Source: Nocardioides sp. SYSU D00038
GTDB taxonomy: Bacteria > Actinomycetota > Actinomycetes > Propionibacteriales > Nocardioidaceae
Reading direction: 5' to 3'
Assembly: GCF_016924665.1 (NCBI RefSeq)
Contig: NZ_JAFFJT010000031.1
Span: forward strand, 62,001-126,000
Length of the DNA stretch: 64,000 bases
The number at the start of each line of letters is the position of its first letter. The first letter of the stretch is position 1. The notes under the pieces are model-generated. The model was not told where the DNA came from. It did no database searches and was given only the letters and a program-made list of their open reading frames with translations. This document shows positions 32,408 through 39,875 of the stretch, piece by piece. The position numbers and the translations under genes were made by a program.

Positions 32408-33592
32408 ATGACCACCGTCGACCTCCCGCTGCTCCCGCTGGGGCGCGGCACCGACCTCAACAGCGAGCGCGGGGTGGAGTGCCCCGGCGACCTGCCCTCG
32501 CCGTCCGACCCCGACCTGGTGGCCCGGGCGATCGCGGCCAAGGAGGCCCTGGGCGACCGGGTCTTCGTGCTCGGCCACCACTACCAGCGCGACGAGGTCA
32601 TCCGGTTCGCCGACGTCACCGGCGACTCCTTCAAGCTGGCCCGCGACGCCGCCGCCCGGCCGGAGGCGGAGTTCATCGTCTTCTGCGGCGTGCACTTCAT
32701 GGCCGAGTCGGCCGACATCCTCACCGGTCCCGACCAGAAGGTGATCCTCCCCGACCTCGGCGCCGGCTGCTCGATGGCCGACATGGCCCGCCTGCGCCAG
32801 GTCGAGGACGCCTGGGAGGCGCTGGCCGCGGCCGGGATCGGCGACGCGGTGGTGCCGGTGACCTACATGAACTCCTCCGCCGACATCAAGGCCTTCTGCG
32901 GTCGCAACGGCGGCACGGTCTGCACCTCCAGCAACGCCGAGGTGGCGCTGGAGTGGGCGTTCGCCCAGAAGCCGGACGTCGCGGGCGGCGCCAAGGTGCT
33001 GTTCCTCCCCGACCAGCACCTGGGCCGCAACACCGCGGTGCTGCAGCTGGGCCTCTCCCTCGACGACTGCGTGGTCTGGGACCCGCACCGGCCCCACGGC
33101 GGCCTCACCGTCGAGCAGCTGCGCGACGCCAGGATGATCCTGTGGAAGGGTCACTGCTCGGTGCACGGCCGGTTCGCGCCCGAGGTCGTCGACGAGCTGC
33201 GCGCGACCATCCCCGACGTCAACATCCTGGTCCACCCCGAGTGCCGTCACGAGGTGGTGCTCAAGGCCGACCTGGTCGGCTCGACGGAGTTCATCATCAA
33301 GACCATCGAGGCCGCCCCCGCGGGCTCGAGCTGGGCGATCGGCACCGAGCTCAACCTGGTGCAGCGCCTCGCCCACGCCCACCCGGACAAGAACATCGTC
33401 TTCCTCGACAAGACCGTCTGCTACTGCTCGACGATGAACCGGATCGACCTCCCCCACTTCGTGTGGGCGATGGAGTCGCTGGCGGCCGGGCAGGTCGTCA
33501 ACCAGATCGAGGTCGACCCGGAGACCGAGAAGTGGGCCCTGGTCGCCCTCCAGCGGATGCTCGATCTCCCCGGCAAGTCCCACAAGGACTGA
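32408..33592 (+). CDS. nadA: Quinolinate synthase A
   Basis: 394 residues. It condenses iminoaspartate with dihydroxyacetone phosphate in NAD synthesis, using a 4Fe-4S cluster. Family features include VLGHHYQRDEVIRFAD near residue 55, FCGVHFMAESADIL near residue 95, VPVTYMNSSADIKAFCG near residue 150, HPECRHEVV near residue 277 and CYCSTMNRIDL near residue 338. The length fits the long form common in actinobacteria. nadB and nadC are not adjacent. A hairpin at 33609 separates it from the convergent kinase gene. Confidence 0.95.
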   Translation: MTTVDLPLLPLGRGTDLNSERGVECPGDLPSPSDPDLVARAIAAKEALGDRVFVLGHHYQRDEVIRFADVTGDSFKLARDAAARPEAEFIVFCGVHFMAESADILTGPDQKVILPDLGAGCSMADMARLRQVEDAWEALAAAGIGDAVVPVTYMNSSADIKAFCGRNGGTVCTSSNAEVALEWAFAQKPDVAGGAKVLFLPDQHLGRNTAVLQLGLSLDDCVVWDPHRPHGGLTVEQLRDARMILWKGHCSVHGRFAPEVVDELRATIPDVNILVHPECRHEVVLKADLVGSTEFIIKTIEAAPAGSSWAIGTELNLVQRLAHAHPDKNIVFLDKTVCYCSTMNRIDLPHFVWAMESLAAGQVVNQIEVDPETEKWALVALQRMLDLPGKSHKD

Positions 33593-33608
33593 ACCGGCCG
33601 GTCGCCCT

Positions 33609-33627
33609 ACGCCGGTTCGACCGGCGT
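33609..33627. terminator. Bidirectional hairpin between nadA and the GAF kinase gene
   Basis: An 8-bp perfect stem ACGCCGGT / ACCGGCGT with loop TCG, in the 39-bp gap between convergent genes. Confidence 0.6.
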
Positions 33628-33631
33628 CGGG

Positions 33632-34813
33632 TCAGGCGGGCAGGGCGAACCAGAACGTCGAGCCGCCACCGGGGACGGGGTCGCAGCCGAGCGTGCCGCC
33701 GTGCGCGGACAGGATCCGCCGGCACGTCGACAGCCCGATCCCGGAGCCCTCGACGGAGCGGTCCGCCCGGGTGAGCGGGTCGAAGATCGAGCCGCGCGCC
33801 TCCGCGGGCACCCCCCGGCCGTTGTCGACGACCTCGACCCGCCAGCAGTCGTCGACGCGAGCCGACGAGACCGAGATCGTGGGGGCGCGGTCGGGGTGGC
33901 GGTACTTGGCGGCGTTGTCGAGGAGGTTCTGCAGCACCGAGCGCAGCAGCACCGGGTCGCCGACGACCACCGGTAGCGGACCGACCCGGACCTCGACCCC
34001 CGCCAGCACCCCGTCGAGGTCCTGCAGCACCTGGCCGACCACGACCCCGAGGTCGACGGCCTCCGTCTTCAGCGAGCCGCCGAGGCGGGCGTAGTCGAGC
34101 ACCTGGTCGATGAGCCGCGCCATCCGGGAGGAGCCGTCGATGGCCCGGTCGAGCAGACCGTCCTCCACGCGGATCGAGCCGTGCTCCTCGAGCTGGTCGC
34201 GCATCACCTCCAGCGACAGCGACAGGCTCGCCAGGGGCGTCTTCAGGTCGTGGCTGACCTGGCCGGCGAACGACGTCAGCCGCTCGTTGCTCAGCTCCAG
34301 CTCGGCGAGGGTGCGCTGGAGGGCGCGACCGACCAGCTCCAGCTCGAGGATGTCGACGATCCGCTCGGCGAGCGTGCCGAGCGCGACCCGCTGGTCCTCG
34401 TCGAGGTGGCGCACCCGGTCGTCGAAGACGCACAGCGTGCCGATCGTGACGCCGTCGGGCGTGACCAGCTTGTGGGCGGCGTAGAACCGCACATCGCCGA
34501 GGCTGCCGGTCACGAACGGGTTGTCGCGGAACCGCGGGTCCTGGCTCGCGTCGGGCACGACGACGGGGGCGTCCTCGCCGAGGATCGCCGCGCACATGGA
34601 GTCCTCGCGGCTGCAGATCGAGGCGTCGAAGCCGACCGCCGCGGCCTGGTGCTGCTCGGTGTCGGTGATCAGGTTGATGGTCGCCATCGGCACGCCGCAG
34701 ATCCGGGCGGCCAGGTCGACGACGGCGACCAGCTCGCGCCGCGGCGGCTTGAGCAGCACGTCGTAGGCCGCCAGCGCGGCGGTCCGGCGCGCGTCGTCTC
34801 CCACCTCGTCCAC
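33632..34813 (-). CDS. GAF-domain sensor histidine kinase
   Basis: 393 residues, no membrane segments, so probably cytoplasmic. A GAF domain covers about residues 20-160 (ICGVPMATINLITDTEQHQAAAVGF, then DGVTIGTLCVFDD). The phospho-accepting histidine is in FAGQVSHDLKTPLASLSLS near residue 185, and ATP-binding motifs follow: LLDNAAKY, DNGRGVPAEARGSIF and GSGIGLSTCRRIL. No response regulator is adjacent. The GTG at 34813 is preferred because TACGAT ends 7 bases before it; the ATG at 34822 overlaps that hexamer. Confidence 0.88.
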   Translation of the reverse strand: MDEVGDDARRTAALAAYDVLLKPPRRELVAVVDLAARICGVPMATINLITDTEQHQAAAVGFDASICSREDSMCAAILGEDAPVVVPDASQDPRFRDNPFVTGSLGDVRFYAAHKLVTPDGVTIGTLCVFDDRVRHLDEDQRVALGTLAERIVDILELELVGRALQRTLAELELSNERLTSFAGQVSHDLKTPLASLSLSLEVMRDQLEEHGSIRVEDGLLDRAIDGSSRMARLIDQVLDYARLGGSLKTEAVDLGVVVGQVLQDLDGVLAGVEVRVGPLPVVVGDPVLLRSVLQNLLDNAAKYRHPDRAPTISVSSARVDDCWRVEVVDNGRGVPAEARGSIFDPLTRADRSVEGSGIGLSTCRRILSAHGGTLGCDPVPGGGSTFWFALPA

Positions 34814-34820
34814 GCCCCGC

Positions 34821-34826
34821 ATCGTA
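34821..34826 (-). promoter_or_regulatory. -10 element of a leaderless promoter (GAF histidine kinase)
   Basis: TACGAT on the minus strand, 7 bases before the GTG at 34813; it decides the start codon. Confidence 0.45.
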
Positions 34827-34870
34827 GGTGGCGCGGCCGTCGTGTCCCCCCGGACGCCGACGGCTGGACC

Positions 34871-35683
34871 TCAGCCCTCGCGACCGGGCGCCTCGGGGCG
34901 GGGCTCGGCACCGGTCTCCCCCGCAGCGTCGACGGCGGCGTCCGGGGCCTCCTCGGCGGCCTCGATCGCCTCGGGCCGGTAGCTGGTGCCGGCGCCCTTG
35001 AGCGCAGCGAGCTCGGCCTCCACGTCGGCCTGCGAGCTCATCGCCTCGAGCTCGCGGGCGATGTCGTCGCCGGCGTTGAGAGCTCCGGGGGTGTCGAGGG
35101 CCCCGGTGGCGATCAGCTCGTCGATGGCGCCGGCCCGGGCCTGCATCTGGGCGGTCTTGTCCTCGGCCCGGGCCATCGCGGCGTTGATGTCGCTCATCTC
35201 GGTGCCGAGCCCCGACATCGCCTCGTTGACGCGGGTCTGCGCCTCGGCGGCCGTGTAGGTCGCCTTGATCGTCTCCTTGCGGGTGCGGAACGCCTCGACC
35301 TTGGCCTGCAGGCGCTGCTGGGCGAGCGTGAGCTTCTCCTCCTCCCCCTGGAGCTGGGCGTGCTGGGCCTGCAGGTCGGCGATCTGCTGGCTCAGGCCGG
35401 AACGGCGGGTCAGCGCCTCGCGGGCGAGGTCCTCGCGCTCCACCTTCAGCGCCTGCTGGGCCTGCCCGTGGAGCTTCTCCGCCTGAGCCTCGAGCTGGCG
35501 GACCTGGAGCTCGACGCGCTTGCGGCTGGTCGCGACCTCGGCGACCCCTCGACGCACCTTGGAGAGCAGCTCGAGCTGACGCTCGTAGCTGTAGTCGAGG
35601 GTCTGGCGCGGGTCCTCGGCGCGGTCGAGCGCCTGGTTGGCCTTGGACCGGAAGATCAGGCTGAGTCGCTGCATGAGGCCCAT
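34871..35683 (-). CDS. pspA: PspA/IM30 family membrane-stress protein
   Basis: 270 residues. The start GLMQRLSLIFRSKANQALDRAEDP is the amphipathic membrane-binding helix of the family, followed by a long coiled coil (about 30-215) rich in Q, E, K and R. An acidic, alanine-rich C-terminal extension of about 50 residues is specific to this protein or its close relatives. PspA/IM30 proteins bind and stabilise stressed membranes as ESCRT-III-like assemblies. The ATG at 35683 has GAAGGGA upstream. The divergent DUF3043 gene starts 97 bases away. Confidence 0.92.
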   Translation of the reverse strand: MGLMQRLSLIFRSKANQALDRAEDPRQTLDYSYERQLELLSKVRRGVAEVATSRKRVELQVRQLEAQAEKLHGQAQQALKVEREDLAREALTRRSGLSQQIADLQAQHAQLQGEEEKLTLAQQRLQAKVEAFRTRKETIKATYTAAEAQTRVNEAMSGLGTEMSDINAAMARAEDKTAQMQARAGAIDELIATGALDTPGALNAGDDIARELEAMSSQADVEAELAALKGAGTSYRPEAIEAAEEAPDAAVDAAGETGAEPRPEAPGREG

Positions 35684-35734
35684 GGGTCGAGTCCCTTCGT
35701 CGGATCCGTCGACACCCACCCTAGTCGGCGCCGG

Positions 35735-35740
35735 TAGGCT
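35735..35740 (+). promoter_or_regulatory. -10 candidate for the DUF3043 gene
   Basis: TAGGCT would give a leader of about 33 bases containing GAGG ahead of the GTG at 35780. Confidence 0.35.
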
Positions 35741-35779
35741 CGTGCCGTTCCACCGACCCACCCAGACCCCGAGGCAACC

Positions 35780-36364
35780 GTGTTCCGTCGCGCCAAGTCC
35801 GAGGCCCCCGTCGCCGACCCCGCCCCCGTCAAGCCGGGCGGCAAGGGCCGGCCGACGCCGACCCGTCGCGAGGCGGAGGCCGCCGCCCGCGAACGGGCCA
35901 AGACGCCCCGCACCCGCAAGGAGATGGCGGCCGCCCAGCGGGCGTCGCGCTCGGAGTCGAGCCAGAAGATGCGCCAGGCCATGAAGACCGGCGACGAGCG
36001 CTACCTGCCGCCGCGCGACAAGGGTCCGGTGCGCCGCTTCATCCGCGACTTCGTCGACAGCCGGTTCTCGCTCATCGAGCTGATGATCCCGCTGCTGGTC
36101 GTCACGATGATCCTCGGCTACTCCGGCAGCAGCCGGCTCGCCGCGATCGGCAACTCGGTGCTGTTCGGCACCCTGCTGGTCGTGGTGCTCGACCTGGTGA
36201 TGCTGCGCCGCCGCCTGCGCCGGCAGCTGGCCGCCCGGTTCCCCGAGGAGCCCACCAAGGGCACGTTCTACTACGCCGCGATGCGCTCGCTGCAGATGAA
36301 GTTCATGCGGCTGCCCAAGGCGCAGGTCAAGATCGGCCAGGAGCTCCCCGAGCACTACCGATGA
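35780..36364 (+). CDS. DUF3043 membrane protein
   Basis: 194 residues. A basic, disordered N-terminal third (KPGGKGRPTPTRREAEAAARERAK) is followed by GDERYLPPRDKGPVRRFIRDFVDSR, the DUF3043 hallmark, and two membrane helices near residues 98-113 and 122-142. A cytoplasmic tail ends QVKIGQELPEHYR. The family is confined to actinobacteria and has no assigned function. Located between pspA (divergent) and a DMT-like transporter gene. Confidence 0.85.
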   Translation: MFRRAKSEAPVADPAPVKPGGKGRPTPTRREAEAAARERAKTPRTRKEMAAAQRASRSESSQKMRQAMKTGDERYLPPRDKGPVRRFIRDFVDSRFSLIELMIPLLVVTMILGYSGSSRLAAIGNSVLFGTLLVVVLDLVMLRRRLRRQLAARFPEEPTKGTFYYAAMRSLQMKFMRLPKAQVKIGQELPEHYR

Positions 36365-36386
36365 CGACGCGGGCGGGACGCCGGCG

Positions 36387-37202
36387 GTGAGCTGGCTCGG
36401 CCTGGTCGCGGGGCTGCTCTCGGCCACCGTGTTCGGCCTCGCGGCGGTCGCCCAGGCCCACGCCGTACGACGCTTCGCCGACCGGCCCGACAGCCTGGTC
36501 GGCTTCGTCAGCCTGTCGGTACGCGACGCCTGGACGATGGCGGTGGTCGCGGCGTACCTGCTCGGCTTCCTGCTCCACGCGGTCGCGATCTGGCTGCTGC
36601 CGCTCTACCTCGCCCAGGCGACGGTCGCGATGTCGCTGCCGGTCACCGCGTGGGCGGCGCGGCGTGTCGACGCCGCGCTCGCCGCGCGGCACTGGGCCGC
36701 GGTCGGCACCGTCACCCTCGGCCTGGTGCTGCTCTCGCTCGGGGCGGGTGCGCCCGGCGAGGTGGTGACCACCCCGCTGTTCACCGCCCTGCTGTGGGCG
36801 GCGGTGCTCGGCCTGCTGGTCGCGGCGCTGCTGCTGCATGACTCCCCCGGCGGGCTGCTCGGCACCCTCGCCGGCCTGGGGTACGCCGGGTCGGCGATCG
36901 CCGTGCGGGGCGTGGAGACGCCGGTGTCGGCCGTGGTCGTGCTAGCCGCCCTCGCGGTGCCGTCGTTCAGCCTGGTGGCGTTCTGGGTCTACTCCCTCGG
37001 CATGCGCGGCGGCGCGGTCGCGGCCGCCACGGCGCCGATGATCGTGGGCCAGACCTTCGTGCCGTCGGTGGTCGGCGTCGCCCTGCTGGGCGACGGGGTC
37101 CGCGGCGGCTGGTGGCCGGTCGTGGTGGCCGGCCTGCTGCTCTCGACCGCCGGCGCCGTGGCGCTGGCCCGCCAGGAGTCAGAAGTCGCGCTTCCCGGGT
37201 GA
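36387..37202 (+). CDS. DMT-superfamily-like integral membrane protein
   Basis: 271 residues, about nine hydrophobic segments, beginning WLGLVAGLLSATVFGLAAVAQAHAVRRF. The paired-helix pattern and small-residue-rich cores resemble EamA/DMT exporters; the exact subfamily and substrate are unknown. The GTG start lies 22 bases after the DUF3043 stop, so the two may be co-transcribed. The last 24 bases overlap the convergent aldo/keto reductase gene. Confidence 0.65.
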   Translation: MSWLGLVAGLLSATVFGLAAVAQAHAVRRFADRPDSLVGFVSLSVRDAWTMAVVAAYLLGFLLHAVAIWLLPLYLAQATVAMSLPVTAWAARRVDAALAARHWAAVGTVTLGLVLLSLGAGAPGEVVTTPLFTALLWAAVLGLLVAALLLHDSPGGLLGTLAGLGYAGSAIAVRGVETPVSAVVVLAALAVPSFSLVAFWVYSLGMRGGAVAAATAPMIVGQTFVPSVVGVALLGDGVRGGWWPVVVAGLLLSTAGAVALARQESEVALPG

Positions 37203-38183
37203 CTGCGTCCTGGCCGGGTCGCGCTCCACGACGTCGCCGAGCACCTCGTCGATCGAGGTGAGCAGGTCGGCCTCGAGCCGCACCCCGGCCGCCTTAACGT
37301 TCTCGGTCACCTGCTCGGGGCGGCTGGCGCCGATGATCGCCGAGGAGACGTTCGGGTTCTGCAGCGTCCAGGCCACCGCGAGCTGGGCCAGGCTGAGCCC
37401 GGCCTGCTCGGCGAGCGGCTGGAGCCGCTGCACCTTGGTCAGCACGTCGTCCTGGAGCCAGCGCGAGATCATGTCCGCGCCGCCCTTGTCGTCGGTCGCC
37501 CGTGACCCCGCCGGCGGCGGCTGGCCCGGCTGGTACTTGCCGGTGAGCACGCCCTGCGCGATCGGCGACCACACGACCTGGCCCAGCCCGAGCTCCTCGC
37601 AGGTGGGCACCACCTCGGCCTCGATGACCCGCCAGAGCATGTTGTACTGCGGCTGGTTCGACACGAGCGGGATGCGCAGCTCGCGGGCCAGCGCGTGCGC
37701 CGCCCGGATCTCCTCGGCCCGCCACTCCGAGACCCCGATGTAGTGGGCCTTGCCGGCGCGGACGACGTCGGCGAACGCCTCCATGGTCTCCTCGAGCGGC
37801 GTCTCGTAGTCGTAGCGGTGGGCCTGGTAGAGGTCGACGTGGTCGGTGCCGAGCCGGCGCAGGGAGGCGTCGATCGACTCCAGGATGTGCTTGCGCGACA
37901 AGCCGTGGTCGTTGTGCTTGCCGGGCCCGGTGGGCCAGTAGACCTTGGTGAAGATCTCCAGGCCCTCGCGCCGCTCGCCGGCCAGCGCCTTGCCGAGCAC
38001 CGTCTCGGCCGCGGTGTTGGCGTAGACGTCGGCGGTGTCGAAGGTGGTGATGCCCTCGTCGAGGGCCTGGCGCACGCACCGCAGGGCGGCGTCCTCCTCG
38101 ACCTGCGAGCCGTGGGTGAGCCAGTTGCCGTACGAGATGGCGCTGATCTTCAGACCGCTGGCGCCGAGGTTGCGGATCTCCAT
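37179..38183 (-). CDS. Aldo/keto reductase (voltage-gated K+ channel beta-subunit-like)
   Basis: 334 residues. The catalytic tetrad appears in ITTFDTADVYANTAAETVLG (Asp, Tyr), EIFTKVYW (Lys) and VDLYQAHRYDY (His), and the NADPH-binding end includes SSAIIGASRPEQVTEN. The sequence is closest in style to the KCNAB/YghZ branch of the superfamily. The physiological aldehyde is unknown. The ATG at 38183 is 7 bases after TAGGCT, which favours it over the ATG nine codons earlier. Confidence 0.9.
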   Translation of the reverse strand: MEIRNLGASGLKISAISYGNWLTHGSQVEEDAALRCVRQALDEGITTFDTADVYANTAAETVLGKALAGERREGLEIFTKVYWPTGPGKHNDHGLSRKHILESIDASLRRLGTDHVDLYQAHRYDYETPLEETMEAFADVVRAGKAHYIGVSEWRAEEIRAAHALARELRIPLVSNQPQYNMLWRVIEAEVVPTCEELGLGQVVWSPIAQGVLTGKYQPGQPPPAGSRATDDKGGADMISRWLQDDVLTKVQRLQPLAEQAGLSLAQLAVAWTLQNPNVSSAIIGASRPEQVTENVKAAGVRLEADLLTSIDEVLGDVVERDPARTQSPGKRDF

Positions 38184-38190
38184 GGGGTCG

Positions 38191-38196
38191 AGCCTA
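38191..38196 (-). promoter_or_regulatory. -10 element of a leaderless promoter (aldo/keto reductase)
   Basis: TAGGCT on the minus strand ends 7 bases before the ATG at 38183. Confidence 0.45.
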
Positions 38197-38248
38197 GGAC
38201 GCGGGGCCACGGGACGACCCTCGGGCCGGGGGCTGCGAGGATGGGGGC

Positions 38249-38803
38249 ATGAGCAGCCCCACCGCCGACGTGTCGGTGCGCGTCGCCTGGGCCGACGACG
38301 CCGCCGCCATCGCCGAGCTCCAGCTGCGCAGCTGGCCGGGGCTCTACGCCGGCGTGGTACCGCCCGAGGCGTTCCCCACCGGACCGGACGCCCTCGCCGC
38401 CGCCGCCCGGGCCTGGGCGGAGTCGCTGACCAAGCCCGGCGACGCCCGCAACCGGGTGCTGGTGGCCCTCGAGCGCAACCGGGTCGTGGGCTTCGCGATC
38501 ACCGGGCCCGCGGCCGACCCCGACTGCGACCCCGTGGCCGACGCCGAGCTGCGCGAGCTGACCGTCGATCCCGACGAGCGCGGCCGCGGCCACGGCTCGC
38601 GGCTGCTGCAGGCCGCCGCCGACACGATGGTGGCCGACCGGTTCACCCGCGCGGTGCTGTGGGCCAACGCCGGCGACGACGCGTTGCGCGCCTTCCTGGC
38701 CGGCGCCGGCTGGGCCCCCGACCAGGCCCACCGCGAGCTCGACCTCGACGGCACCGGCGCGACCACGGTCAAGCAGGTGCGCCTGCACACCGCCCTGACG
38801 TGA
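38249..38803 (+). CDS. GNAT N-acetyltransferase
   Basis: 184 residues. VRVAWADDAAAIAELQLRSWPGLYAG at the start and ELTVDPDERGRGHGSRLLQAAADTM near residue 110 give the acetyl-CoA-binding loop. Similar proteins are annotated as ribosomal-protein or small-molecule acetyltransferases, but the target is not clear. GAGGAT six bases before the ATG may be its -10; the same arrangement (GAGGATGGGG.CATGAGC) precedes the histidine kinase gene at 56212. The stop overlaps the azlC start. Confidence 0.82.
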   Translation: MSSPTADVSVRVAWADDAAAIAELQLRSWPGLYAGVVPPEAFPTGPDALAAAARAWAESLTKPGDARNRVLVALERNRVVGFAITGPAADPDCDPVADAELRELTVDPDERGRGHGSRLLQAAADTMVADRFTRAVLWANAGDDALRAFLAGAGWAPDQAHRELDLDGTGATTVKQVRLHTALT

Positions 38804-39507
38804 GCCCCGACCCGGCCGGCGCCGACGACCTCGAGGCCGCCCGCCGGGGCGTCGTGCGCGACAGCCTCGGCGTCGGCGTCGCCACCGGGCTCTACGGCGT
38901 CTCGTTCGGCGCCGTGTCCGTCGCCTCGGGGCTGGACGTGTGGCAGACCTGCGTGCTGTCGCTCGTGATGTTCACCGGCGCCTCGCAGTTCGCCTTCGTC
39001 GGCGTGCTCGCCGGGGGTGGCTCCCCGGTGTCGGCGGCCGCGACGGCCCTCCTGCTCGGCACCCGCAACACCCTCTACGGCCTGCGGATGGCACCGCTGC
39101 TGGCCTGGCGCGGCCGGCGGCGCGCGGGCGCGGCCCACCTCCTGATCGACGAGTCCACGGCGATGGGCGTCACCCGCGCGACGACGCCGCTGGCGCGAAC
39201 CGGCTTCCTGGTCACCGGGGTCACCATCTTCGTGCTGTGGAACCTCACCACCCTGGCCGGCGCGGTGGCCGGGGAGGCGCTCGGCGACCCGCGCACCTAC
39301 GGCCTCGACGCCGCCGTCGGCGGGGCCTTCCTCGCGCTGCTGTGGCCACGGCTGCGCGAGCCCCGGCACCGGGTCGTGGCGGTGCTGGCGGTGGCGGTCG
39401 CGCTCGGCCTGGTGCCGCTCACCCCGGCCGGCGTGCCGGTGCTCGCGGCCGGCGGCGTGGCGCTGCTGGTCGGGCTGCTGGGGCGCCCACCGGGGAGGCG
39501 GGCATGA
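38800..39507 (+). CDS. AzlC-family branched-chain amino-acid exporter, large subunit
   Basis: 235 residues, about seven membrane helices. VGVATGLYGVSFGAVSVASGL and VMFTGASQFAFVGV are AzlC/YgaZ signatures. With the AzlD partner it exports branched-chain amino acids or analogues. The GTG start overlaps the upstream acetyltransferase stop (GTGA), and its own stop overlaps the azlD start (ATGA), so the three genes form an operon. Confidence 0.9.
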   Translation: MSPDPAGADDLEAARRGVVRDSLGVGVATGLYGVSFGAVSVASGLDVWQTCVLSLVMFTGASQFAFVGVLAGGGSPVSAAATALLLGTRNTLYGLRMAPLLAWRGRRRAGAAHLLIDESTAMGVTRATTPLARTGFLVTGVTIFVLWNLTTLAGAVAGEALGDPRTYGLDAAVGGAFLALLWPRLREPRHRVVAVLAVAVALGLVPLTPAGVPVLAAGGVALLVGLLGRPPGRRA

Positions 39508-39803
39508 CCTGGCTAGCGATCGCGGTCGCCTGCGCGGGTTGCTACCTGCTCAAGCTCGCGGGCCTGTCGGTGCCGGAGCGGGTGCTCGACCGGCCGGTGG
39601 TGCGCCGGGTGGCCGACCTGATCCCGGTGGCGCTGCTGGCCGCCCTGGTGGCGGTGCAGGTGGCGGCCGACGACCAGCGCCTGGCCCTCGACGCCCGGGC
39701 CGCCGGGTTGGGCGCGGCCGTGGTGCTGCTGGTGCTGCGGGCGCCGTTCCTGCTCGTGGTGGTGGGCGCCGCGCTCACCGCGGCCCTGCTGCGGTTGCTC
39801 TGA
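39504..39803 (+). CDS. AzlD-family branched-chain amino-acid exporter, small subunit
   Basis: 99 residues with three to four membrane helices (WLAIAVACAGCYLLKLAGL, VADLIPVALLAALVAVQVA, LGAAVVLLVLRAPFLLVVVGAA). It is the small partner of AzlC and starts within the azlC stop codon. A conserved proline-rich turn (VPERVLDRPVVRRV) separates the first two helices. Confidence 0.88.
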   Translation: MTWLAIAVACAGCYLLKLAGLSVPERVLDRPVVRRVADLIPVALLAALVAVQVAADDQRLALDARAAGLGAAVVLLVLRAPFLLVVVGAALTAALLRLL

Positions 39804-39823
39804 CCCCGCCGACGGGTGACCGA

Positions 39824-39854
39824 CGGCCCCGGCCGGCGCCGCCGACCGGGGCCG
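39824..39854. terminator. Hairpin between azlD and the mannitol permease gene
   Basis: 9-bp stem CGGCCCCGG / CCGGGGCCG with a 13-base loop, in the gap between convergent genes. Confidence 0.55.
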
Positions 39855-39875
39855 CGGGTCCCCCGCGCGGGTGGC

